Position numbers and translations under genes: made by a program. Source: Betaproteobacteria bacterium (lineage in GTDB: Bacteria > Pseudomonadota > Gammaproteobacteria > Burkholderiales > SG8-41). From it: 18,615 nt of DNA. The notes under the pieces were generated by a model. The model did no database searches. It was not told the DNA's origin and saw only the letters and a program-made list of their open reading frames with translations. Numbering within the stretch: position 1 is the stretch's first letter; the number at the start of each line of letters is the position of its first letter. This document shows positions 1 through 5,650 of the stretch, one piece after another. The stretch spans positions 1 through 18,615 of the forward strand of contig JACOVL010000055.1 in the NCBI GenBank assembly GCA_016177355.1, given 5' to 3'.

Positions 1-1
1 G

Positions 2-784
2 CCCACCCCTGTTGCGAGACCATCCTCACCCGCCCCATCCACGCCCGCCGGGAAGCCGGAGGCGGCGCGGCTGATCATCGTCGCGGTGGACGCCGGGCAC
101 GGCGGCGAGGACCCGGGCGCGAAGGGCCGCGGCGGCACCTACGAGAAGAACGTGACGCTCGCGATCGCGCGCAAGCTGAAGGCGCGCATCGACGAGGAGC
201 CCAACATGCGCGCGGTGCTGATCCGGGACGGGGATTACTACCTGCCGCTGCAGATGCGGATCGCGAAGGCGCGGCGCGTGAAGGCCGACCTGTTCGTCTC
301 GGTGCACGCCGACGCCTTCATCCGGCCGCACGCGCGCGGCTCCTCGGTGTTCGCGCTGTCGGAGTCCGGCGCGACCTCGGCGGCGGCGCGCTGGCTGGCG
401 AAGCGCGAGAACGAGGCCGACCTGATCGGCGGCGTCAACCTCGACGTGAAGGACCCGTACCTGAAGCAGACGCTGCTGGATCTCTCGCAGACCGCGACCA
501 TCAACGACAGCCTGAAGCTCGCGCGCTCGGTGCTCGACGCGATCGGCGGCATCAACGATCTCCACAAGCCGCACCCCGAGCAGGCGGGCTTCGCGGTGCT
601 GAAATCCCCCGACATCCCCTCGATCCTGGTGGAGACCGCGTTCATCAGCAACCCCGACGAGGAAAAGCGGCTGAAGAACAACGCCTACCAGGACCGGATG
701 GCGGAGGCGATCTTCGCCGGCATCAAGCGCTACTTCGCGAAAAAGCCGCCGCTCGCGCGTGATAAAATGGTCCTGAATCCATAG
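2..784 (+). CDS. amiC: N-acetylmuramoyl-L-alanine amidase, AmiC type (C-terminal part, cut by left edge)
   Basis: A periplasmic Zn-dependent Amidase_3 enzyme that cleaves the bond between N-acetylmuramic acid and the peptide stem, used in daughter-cell separation. The reading frame is open to the window edge; 260 residues are visible. The first ~23 form a Pro/Ser/Ala-rich linker such as normally joins an N-terminal AMIN domain to the catalytic domain. Catalytic signatures are VDAGHGGEDPGA (Zn ligand His33 of the visible part), YEK (Glu48, Zn ligand), SVHADA (His102, Zn ligand) and LVETAFISN (catalytic Glu211). The segment around SAAARWLAKRENEADLIGG resembles the autoinhibitory helix region of AmiB/AmiC. 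The GTG at 86 lies inside the catalytic motif and is not the true start. An amidase gene commonly precedes mutL in proteobacteria; here about 4.9 kb separates them. The family is certain; AmiC rather than AmiB is by usual betaproteobacterial naming. Confidence 0.93.
   Translation, partial: PTPVARPSSPAPSTPAGKPEAARLIIVAVDAGHGGEDPGAKGRGGTYEKNVTLAIARKLKARIDEEPNMRAVLIRDGDYYLPLQMRIAKARRVKADLFVSVHADAFIRPHARGSSVFALSESGATSAAARWLAKRENEADLIGGVNLDVKDPYLKQTLLDLSQTATINDSLKLARSVLDAIGGINDLHKPHPEQAGFAVLKSPDIPSILVETAFISNPDEEKRLKNNAYQDRMAEAIFAGIKRYFAKKPPLARDKMVLNP
763..768 (+). promoter_or_regulatory. possible -10 box (TAAAAT) for the DUF3047 gene
   Basis: A TAAAATGG sequence sits inside the last codons of the amidase gene, 49 bp before the next ATG, in otherwise GC-rich DNA. 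No convincing -35 hexamer lies 16-18 bp upstream. The same TAAAATGG string recurs before pfp (15368). This is a weak call resting on the hexamer and its position. Confidence 0.3.
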
Positions 785-817
785 CAGAAAAACCGGCCGC
801 GGGCAGTAGCGGGAGGA

Positions 818-1618
818 ATGAAAGTCCTGAACGCACGACACACCGCCGGCGCGGCGCCCGCGCTTGTTGCCATCGGGCTCGCCGCGGGCTGCGCCTCGGT
901 CGCCGACCGCGCGCCCGAGACCATCGTGCTGCCCTACGTCAGCAGCTTCTCCGAGAACCGGCCCGGCGGCGCGCCGCCGCCGGGCTGGGAGAACTGGACG
1001 CTGTCGCGGTTCAAGAAGCCGACGCAGTACCAGCTGGTGGACGACGCGGGCAAGACCGTGGTGCGCGCGAGCGCCGACGCCTCCGCCTCGGGGCTGGTGC
1101 ACCGGTTGACGCTCGACCCGAAGTCCTACCCCCTGCTCTCCTGGCGCTGGAAGGTGGACGCGCTGATCGCCGGGGCCGACAACACGCAAAAAAGCACCGA
1201 TGACTCGCCGGTGCGCGTGGTGGTCTCGTTCGACGGCGACAAGGACAAACTGCCGTTCGACGATCGCATCTTTTTCGACAACATCCGCATGCTGACCGGC
1301 CAGGAGCTGCCGTACGCGACGCTGGTGTACATCTGGGAGAACCGCGCGGCGAAGGGCGCCGTGATCCCGAACCGCCATTCCCCGCGCATCAAGATGATCG
1401 TCGCCGAGAGCGGCCGCGGGAAAGTCGGCCGCTGGCAGGAGGTGACGCGCAACGTCTACGAGGACTACCAGCGCGCGTTCGGGGAGGAGCCCGGGGCCAT
1501 CACCGCGGTCGCGATCATGACCGACACCGACAACACCGGCGACAACGTCCACGCCTGGTACGGCGACATCCTGTTCCGCCGCGTCGCGCCGCCGCGCGCT
1601 CAGCCCGCGAGCGACTGA
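818..1618 (+). CDS. DUF3047 family lipoprotein, function unknown
   Basis: A 266-residue protein matching DUF3047 as I know it: a conserved beta-rich domain containing LSWRWKV (about residue 107 on), DDSPVRVVVSFDG (about 129 on), a YIWEN segment and a C-terminal TDTDNTGDNVHAWYGDI block. The N-terminus is basic, then hydrophobic, and ends in LAAGC with Cys25, a lipobox, so it is probably an outer- or inner-membrane lipoprotein facing the periplasm. A GGGAGGA sequence directly abuts the ATG, closer than the normal 5-9 nt spacing; there is no other in-frame ATG/GTG/TTG start that keeps the signal peptide. It lies 33 bp after the amidase gene on the same strand and may be co-transcribed with it. 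It converges on pntB across a palindromic repeat. No biochemical role is established for the family that I can name. Confidence 0.82.
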   Translation: MKVLNARHTAGAAPALVAIGLAAGCASVADRAPETIVLPYVSSFSENRPGGAPPPGWENWTLSRFKKPTQYQLVDDAGKTVVRASADASASGLVHRLTLDPKSYPLLSWRWKVDALIAGADNTQKSTDDSPVRVVVSFDGDKDKLPFDDRIFFDNIRMLTGQELPYATLVYIWENRAAKGAVIPNRHSPRIKMIVAESGRGKVGRWQEVTRNVYEDYQRAFGEEPGAITAVAIMTDTDNTGDNVHAWYGDILFRRVAPPRAQPASD

Positions 1619-1722
1619 CCACCCCTCCGCTTCGCTCCTCCCCTCCTTGTCGAAGGAGGGGATCGAGGGGTGGTCGCACTCCCCTCCTTGTCAAGGAGGG
1701 GAAGGGCGTTAGCCCGGGGTGG
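1619..1722. repeat. BIME-like palindromic repeat pair (copy 1), between convergent genes
   Basis: Two imperfect copies of a palindromic unit fill the gap between the DUF3047 stop and the pntB stop. The first is CCCCTCCTT (1640-1648), loop GTCG, AAGGAGGGG (1653-1661), itself enclosed by CCACCCCTC (1619-1627) and GAGGGGTGG (1665-1673). The second is CCCCTCCTT (1681-1689), loop GTC, AAGGAGGGG (1693-1701), followed by the small hairpin GGGC-GTTA-GCCC (1704-1715) and GGGGTGG. The same architecture recurs at 3487-3590. Lying between convergent genes, the stems could act as a bidirectional transcription-end or mRNA-stability element, though neither is followed by a run of T. Confidence 0.85.
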
Positions 1723-3123
1723 TTAGAGCGCTTTCACGATGTCCTCGACGACCTTTTTCGCGTCGCCGAAGACCATCATCGTTTTATCCATGTAGAACAA
1801 CGGGTTATCGAGTCCGGCGTAGCCCGCGGCCATCGAGCGCTTGTTGACGAGCACGGTGCGCGACCTGGCGACTTCCAGGATCGGCATGCCGTAGATGGGG
1901 CTCCCCTTCTCGTGCGCGAGCGGGTTCACCACGTCGTTCGCGCCGAGCACCAGCACGACGTCGGTGGTGCCGAACTCGCTGTTGATGTCCTCCATCTCGT
2001 GCACCTGGTCGTACGGCACCTCCGCTTCCGCCAGCAGCACGTTCATGTGGCCCGGCATGCGACCCGCGACCGGGTGGATCGCGTAGCGCACGTTCACGCC
2101 CTTGTGGATCAGCTTTTCGGCCATCTCCTTCACCGCGTGCTGCGCGCGCGCCACCGCGAGGCCGTAGCCCGGCACGATGATCACGGACTCCGCGTTCGCC
2201 ATCAGGAACGCCGCGTCGTCGGCCGAGCCCGAGCGCACCGTCTTCTCGCCGGCGCCGGCCGCCGCCGCGCCCTCCGCCGCGCCGAAGCCGCCGAGGATCA
2301 CCGAGATGAACGAGCGGTTCATCGCCTTGCACATGATGTAGGACAGGATCGCGCCGGAGGAGCCGACCAGCGAGCCGGCGACGATCAGCATGGTGTTGTT
2401 GAGCGAGAAGCCGATGCCGGCCGCGGCCCAGCCCGAGTAGGAATTGAGCATCGAGATCACCACCGGCATGTCGGCGCCGCCGATCGGGATGATGATCAGG
2501 AAGCCGAGCAGGAACGCGATCGCGGCCATCACGATGAACGGCGCCCACGCCTTGCCCTCCGCCATGAAGAAAACAATGCCGAAGCCGATCATCGCCAGCG
2601 CGAGCGCCAGGTTGAGCCAGTGCTGGCCCCTGAACACCACCGGCGCCGACGAGAACGGGCGGAAGTGCCGGCCGAGCCCGGCGAGCTTGCCGAACGCGAT
2701 CACCGAGCCCGAGAACGTGATCGCGCCGACGAAGGTGCCGATGAACAGCTCGAGCTTGTTGCCCGTGGGCAGGGGGTCGGCGATGCCGAACGAGGCCGGG
2801 TCGTTCACGACCGCGACCGCGATCAGCACCGCGGCCATGCCGACCAGCGAGTGCATCGCCGCGACCAGCTCCGGCATCTGCGTCATCTGCACGCGCCGCG
2901 AGACGTAGGTGCCGACCGAGCCGCCGGCGAGCGCCGCGACGACGATCAGGTCGAGCCGGCCCTTGGCGACGACCGCAAGCGTCGTCACCACTGCAATGGT
3001 CATGCCGGCGATGCCGAACGCGTTGCCGCGGCGCGCGGTGGTCGGCGAGGACAGGCCTTTCAGCGCCAGGATGAAGCACACCGACGCCACCAGGTACCAC
3101 AGGGCGACGAGGTTAGCGCTCAT
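1723..3123 (-). CDS. pntB: NAD(P) transhydrogenase, beta subunit PntB
   Basis: The 466-residue membrane subunit of proton-translocating transhydrogenase, which reduces NADP+ with NADH driven by proton entry. The N-terminal ~270 residues are strongly hydrophobic with multiple membrane helices (domain II). The C-terminal ~180 residues are the NADP(H)-binding domain III, with VPGYGLAVARAQ, HPVAGRMPGHMNVLLAEA, VLGANDVVNP and NKRSMAAGYAGLDNPLFY, all hallmark segments. Length is normal for PntB (about 460). The ATG overlaps the pntAb stop by 4 bp (3120-3123), indicating translational coupling. Downstream of its stop lies the palindromic repeat at 1619-1722. A Gly/Ala-rich stretch (about residues 280-295) marks the join between domains II and III. 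Confidence 0.97.
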   Translation of the reverse strand: MSANLVALWYLVASVCFILALKGLSSPTTARRGNAFGIAGMTIAVVTTLAVVAKGRLDLIVVAALAGGSVGTYVSRRVQMTQMPELVAAMHSLVGMAAVLIAVAVVNDPASFGIADPLPTGNKLELFIGTFVGAITFSGSVIAFGKLAGLGRHFRPFSSAPVVFRGQHWLNLALALAMIGFGIVFFMAEGKAWAPFIVMAAIAFLLGFLIIIPIGGADMPVVISMLNSYSGWAAAGIGFSLNNTMLIVAGSLVGSSGAILSYIMCKAMNRSFISVILGGFGAAEGAAAAGAGEKTVRSGSADDAAFLMANAESVIIVPGYGLAVARAQHAVKEMAEKLIHKGVNVRYAIHPVAGRMPGHMNVLLAEAEVPYDQVHEMEDINSEFGTTDVVLVLGANDVVNPLAHEKGSPIYGMPILEVARSRTVLVNKRSMAAGYAGLDNPLFYMDKTMMVFGDAKKVVEDIVKAL

Positions 3124-3416
3124 CGCTGCTTCTTCTTGAACATTTCCAGCATCCGCTGCGTTACCAGGAAGCCGCCGGCGACGTTGACCGCCGCCAGTCC
3201 CACGGCGACCGCGCCGAGGGCCGAGCCGAAGTCCACCTCGGCCGGCCCCGCGGCGAGGATCGCGCCGACGATGATCACCGAGGAGATCGCGTTGGTCACG
3301 CTCATCAGCGGCGTGTGCAGCGCCGGCGTCACGTTCCAGATCACGTGGTAGCCCACGAACACAGCCAGCACGAACACGATCAGGTTGATTACGGTCGGAT
3401 CAACTGTGCCTGTCAT
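3120..3416 (-). CDS. pntAb: NAD(P) transhydrogenase, small alpha-2 subunit PntAb
   Basis: A 98-residue protein with three predicted membrane helices (about residues 9-25, 41-57 and 66-84), matching the separate membrane part of the alpha chain in three-subunit transhydrogenases such as that of Rhodospirillum rubrum. In enzymes with a single-chain alpha subunit this segment is fused to the C-terminus of PntA. Features include FVLAVFVGYHVIW and TPLMSVTNAISS, the latter a strongly conserved block. It overlaps pntB by 4 bp. Upstream of its ATG is only a weak ribosome site (GAGAGAC). It is separated from pntAa by 186 bp filled largely with palindromic repeats, which is unusual for this operon. Confidence 0.95.
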   Translation of the reverse strand: MTGTVDPTVINLIVFVLAVFVGYHVIWNVTPALHTPLMSVTNAISSVIIVGAILAAGPAEVDFGSALGAVAVGLAAVNVAGGFLVTQRMLEMFKKKQR

Positions 3417-3486
3417 GTCTGTCTCTCAAAAATGCGTGAGTAGTGATTCGCCCTGCGCCACCACACCTGCTGCGCGCGGCTCCTCC

Positions 3487-3590
3487 CACCACCCCGCCCG
3501 CTGCGCGTGCACCCCTCCTCAACAAGGAGGGGAATTTCGTAAACACTCCCCTCCTTTTCAAGGAGGGGTGGCGTGAAGCGCCGGGGTGGT
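3487..3590. repeat. BIME-like palindromic repeat pair (copy 2), between pntAa and pntAb
   Basis: Two units lie head to head. The left, in inverse orientation, runs from CCACCCCG through a degraded arm to CCCCTCCT (3512-3519), loop CAACA, AGGAGGGG (3525-3532). The right one is CCCCTCCTT (3548-3556), loop TTC, AAGGAGGGG (3560-3568), then hairpin GGCG-TGAAG-CGCC (3570-3582, with one unpaired base) and GGGGTGGT. This matches the unit order at 1679-1722. In the pnt transcript, read on the minus strand, these would form stable stem-loops between the alpha-1 and alpha-2 cistrons. Confidence 0.85.
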
Positions 3591-3602
3591 TGGCACCAGT
3601 CA

Positions 3603-4730
3603 CTATTTCCTCACCAATTCGCCGTTGATGCATAGCAGCGTGCCCGCGACGATCTCGTCCTCGCGGTTTAAATTAAACTTTCCGCTCTGGGGGTCTATCA
3701 TTAATCCTATAAAATTCAATAAGTTACGTGCGTAGAGCGCGCTGGCGTCGGCGGCCACCGTCGCCGGCAGGTTGGCGAAGCCGATCAATTTCACGCCGTG
3801 CTTCACCACGATTTTGTCTTTCTCGCTGAGCGGGCAGTTGCCGCCCTGCTCGACCGCGAGGTCCACGATCACCGAGCCCGGCTTCATCGCTTTCACCGTC
3901 TCCTCGCGCACCAGCACCGGCGCGGGCCGGCCGGGGATCAGCGCGGTGGTGATCACGATGTCGGACTGCGCCGCGCGGGCGTGCACGAGCTCGCCCTGGC
4001 GGCGCATCCAGTCGGCGGGCATCGGACGCGCATAGCCGCCGGCGCCTTCCGCGATTTGCCGCTCCTCGTCGGTCAGGTACGGCACGTCGAGGAATTTCGC
4101 GCCCAGGCTCTCGATCTGCTCCTTCACCGCCGGGCGCACGTCGGAGGCCTCGACCACCGCGCCCAGGCGCTTGGCGGTGGCGATCGCCTGCAGCCCCGCG
4201 ACGCCCGCGCCGAGCACCAGCACGCGCGCGGCCTTCACCGTGCCCGCCGCGGTCATCAGCATCGGCATGAATTTCCCGTACTCCGCCGCCGCCAGCACCA
4301 CCGCCTTGTAGCCGGCGATGTTGGCCTGCGACGAGAGCACGTCCATGCTCTGCGCGCGCGAGATGCGCGGCAACAGCTCCATCGGGAACGCGGTGAGGCC
4401 TTTGCGCGCCAGCGCTTCGGCGGCGGCCCTGTCGTGCGGGTTGAGCAGCCCGATCAGGACCTGCCCGGAGCGCAGCTGCGCCAGCTCGCCGGCATCGGGC
4501 GCGCGCACTTTCAGCACGATCCCGGCCTGGCCGTAGACTTCCGCCGCGGACTTGACGATGGTCGCGCCCGCCGCGGCGTACTGATCGTCGGGGATGCTCG
4601 CGCCCGCGCCCGCGCCGGATTGCACGAGCACGGCGTTGAGGCCGGACGCGGCGAGCTTCTTGACGGTTTCCGGCGTCGCCGCCACGCGCGCTTCGCCGGG
4701 CAGCGTCTCCGCCGGGATGCCGAGCTTCAT
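3603..4730 (-). CDS. pntAa: NAD(P) transhydrogenase, alpha-1 subunit PntAa
   Basis: The soluble NAD(H)-binding subunit (domain I), 375 residues, close to the usual 370-400 for PntAa. The N-terminus MKLGIPAETLPGEARVAATP is typical of the AlaDH/PNT family. SRAQSMDVLSSQANIAGYKA (124-143) is the conserved AlaDH/PNT signature. VLGAGVAGLQA (172-182) is the Rossmann glycine motif, followed by Asp197 at the end of the second strand, consistent with NAD rather than NADP. The frame stays open upstream as far as 5612 without a stop, but the family N-terminus and a TATAAT promoter fix the start at the ATG at 4730. There is no Shine-Dalgarno sequence; the ATG is 10 nt from TATAAT, so the mRNA is probably leaderless or nearly so. 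The C-terminal codons (DNA 3663-3735) are strikingly AT-rich. Confidence 0.95.
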   Translation of the reverse strand: MKLGIPAETLPGEARVAATPETVKKLAASGLNAVLVQSGAGAGASIPDDQYAAAGATIVKSAAEVYGQAGIVLKVRAPDAGELAQLRSGQVLIGLLNPHDRAAAEALARKGLTAFPMELLPRISRAQSMDVLSSQANIAGYKAVVLAAAEYGKFMPMLMTAAGTVKAARVLVLGAGVAGLQAIATAKRLGAVVEASDVRPAVKEQIESLGAKFLDVPYLTDEERQIAEGAGGYARPMPADWMRRQGELVHARAAQSDIVITTALIPGRPAPVLVREETVKAMKPGSVIVDLAVEQGGNCPLSEKDKIVVKHGVKLIGFANLPATVAADASALYARNLLNFIGLMIDPQSGKFNLNREDEIVAGTLLCINGELVRK

Positions 4731-4740
4731 GGGTGCGCCA

Positions 4741-4746
4741 ATTATA
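4741..4746 (-). promoter_or_regulatory. perfect TATAAT -10 box for pntAa
   Basis: On the minus strand TATAAT is followed by 10 nt and the pntAa ATG. The expected transcription start, about 7 nt downstream of the box, leaves a leader of only a few bases. The DNA just upstream is a GAGGGAT heptamer array, so no TTGACA-like -35 hexamer exists at 16-18 bp. The box is seen directly; its use as a promoter is inferred. Confidence 0.6.
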
Positions 4747-4747
4747 C

Positions 4748-4775
4748 GAGGGATGAGGGATGAGGGATGAGGAAT
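4748..4775. repeat. heptamer tandem array, four units of GAGGGAT
   Basis: Three exact GAGGGAT units (4748-4754, 4755-4761, 4762-4768) and one variant, GAGGAAT (4769-4775), fill the 44-bp gap between the aldolase gene and pntAa. The last base belongs to the aldolase stop codon. On the minus strand it reads CATCCCTC and then G before TATAAT. A related array precedes mutL. Confidence 0.9.
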
Positions 4776-5560
4776 CAGAGCTTGATGCCGCGGAGGAACC
4801 CGGTGCGTTCGCGGGCGCCGGCCATCATGAAGGAGAGGTCCGAGCCGGAGAGGATCATGCGCATGCCCATCTGGATGTATTTCTCCATGAGCTTGGGCTC
4901 GTAAACGCCGCCCATGCCGGGGAATTTGCCGTGCTCGCGGCAGGCGGCGATCACCGTCCGGTAGGCGTTCTCCACCCTCGAATCGGTGAACTTGCCCGGG
5001 ATGCCCATCTCCGCGCACAGGTCGTTGGTGCCGATCAGCAGCGCGTCCACGCCCTCCACCTGCGCGATCGCGTCCGCGCTCGCGATCGCTTGCGGCGTCT
5101 CGAGCATCACGGTCACCAGCATTTCCACGTTGACGGTTTTCGCCGCCTCGCCCACCGGCACGCCGGCGAAGCCGAGCTGCGGCATCGCGCCCGCCATCGA
5201 GCGGTGGCCGTCCGGCGGGTAGCGGCAGGCGGTTGCGATGCGCCGCGCCTCCTCCACCGTGTCCACGTGCGGCGCGACGATGCCCTGCGCGCCGTTGTCG
5301 AGCAGGCGCGAGGCGTGGTAATGCTCGTGGCCCGGCACGCGCACCAGCGGCGTGATGCCGGCGCCGAGGCAGGCCATCGCGAGCTGCGAGGCGAGGTCCA
5401 CGTCCATCGAGCTGTGCTCCATGTCTATGAACAGCCAGTCGAAACCGCAGGTCTTCGCGATCGTCGCGATGTCCACGGTGCGCGCCTGCCGCGCGCCCAT
5501 GCCGAGCGCAAGCTTCCCGGCGGCGAGCCGGCGTTTTGCGTGATTGGGGATGGCGTCCAT
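4775..5560 (-). CDS. HpcH/HpaI family class II aldolase
   Basis: A 261-residue TIM-barrel, divalent-metal-dependent aldolase of the HpcH/HpaI (2,4-dihydroxyhept-2-ene-1,7-dioate aldolase / citrate lyase beta-like) family. It would cleave or form a 2-keto-3-hydroxy acid, releasing pyruvate. Residues fit the HpaI active site: DMEHSS with His49, LVRVPG with Arg74, MLETPQAI with metal ligand Glu154, and GTNDL with metal ligand Asp180. GAQGIVAPHVDT (90-101) is also conserved. The real substrate cannot be told; no aromatic-degradation genes are nearby. A good ribosome site (AAGGAAG, 5565-5571 on the complement) lies 4 nt before the ATG at 5560. It is upstream of pntAa on the same strand with a 44-bp gap, so read-through into pnt is plausible, and it diverges from mutL. 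Confidence 0.92.
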   Translation of the reverse strand: MDAIPNHAKRRLAAGKLALGMGARQARTVDIATIAKTCGFDWLFIDMEHSSMDVDLASQLAMACLGAGITPLVRVPGHEHYHASRLLDNGAQGIVAPHVDTVEEARRIATACRYPPDGHRSMAGAMPQLGFAGVPVGEAAKTVNVEMLVTVMLETPQAIASADAIAQVEGVDALLIGTNDLCAEMGIPGKFTDSRVENAYRTVIAACREHGKFPGMGGVYEPKLMEKYIQMGMRMILSGSDLSFMMAGARERTGFLRGIKL

Positions 5561-5590
5561 GAAACTTCCTTGATGGCGGATGAGGGACGC

Positions 5591-5596
5591 ATTCTA
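5591..5596 (-). promoter_or_regulatory. possible -10 box (TAGAAT) for the aldolase gene
   Basis: TAGAATGC on the minus strand lies 30 bp before the aldolase ATG and upstream of its AAGGAAG ribosome site, giving a leader of about 24 nt. The -35 position falls in the heptamer array and has no consensus hexamer. Confidence 0.4.
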
Positions 5597-5605
5597 ACCG
5601 CAATG

Positions 5606-5640
5606 CCCTCATCCCTCATCCCTCCGCCCTCATCCCTCTT
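5606..5640. repeat. heptamer tandem array, five units of CCCTCAT and variants
   Basis: Five consecutive 7-mers: CCCTCAT, CCCTCAT, CCCTCCG, CCCTCAT, CCCTCTT. The final T begins the TATAAT of mutL. An inverted copy, GGATGAGGG, sits at 5578-5586 and pairs with CCCTCATCC at 5606-5614. The unit is the reverse complement of the array at 4748-4775 and lies in the same orientation relative to the downstream gene. Confidence 0.9.
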
Positions 5641-5645
5641 ATAAT
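5640..5645 (+). promoter_or_regulatory. perfect TATAAT -10 box for mutL, probably leaderless
   Basis: TATAAT is followed by GCTGC and then the mutL ATG at 5651. A start site 6-7 nt after the box would fall on the start codon itself. There is no purine-rich ribosome site upstream. No -35 hexamer is visible because the heptamer array occupies that position. Confidence 0.6.
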
Positions 5646-5650
5646 GCTGC

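Noticed and set aside
1640..1701. Hairpins at 1640-1661 and 1681-1701 as classical intrinsic terminators
   Set aside because: The stems are strong, but no T-run follows on either strand, so I list them only as repeats with a possible 3'-end role.
1619..3590. Palindromic repeats considered as ends of an insertion sequence or MITE around pntAb-pntB
   Set aside because: No transposase is present, no target-site duplication is visible, and the enclosed genes are a normal part of the pnt operon. A REP/BIME-like interpretation fits better.
4731..5612. Upstream extension of pntAa as a fusion with another domain
   Set aside because: The frame is open, but it runs opposite no function of its own and overlaps the aldolase gene in a different frame. 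The PntAa family N-terminus begins exactly at 4730.
4748..5640. Heptamer arrays considered as a CRISPR array
   Set aside because: Units are 7 bp, directly adjacent with no spacers, and no cas genes are present.
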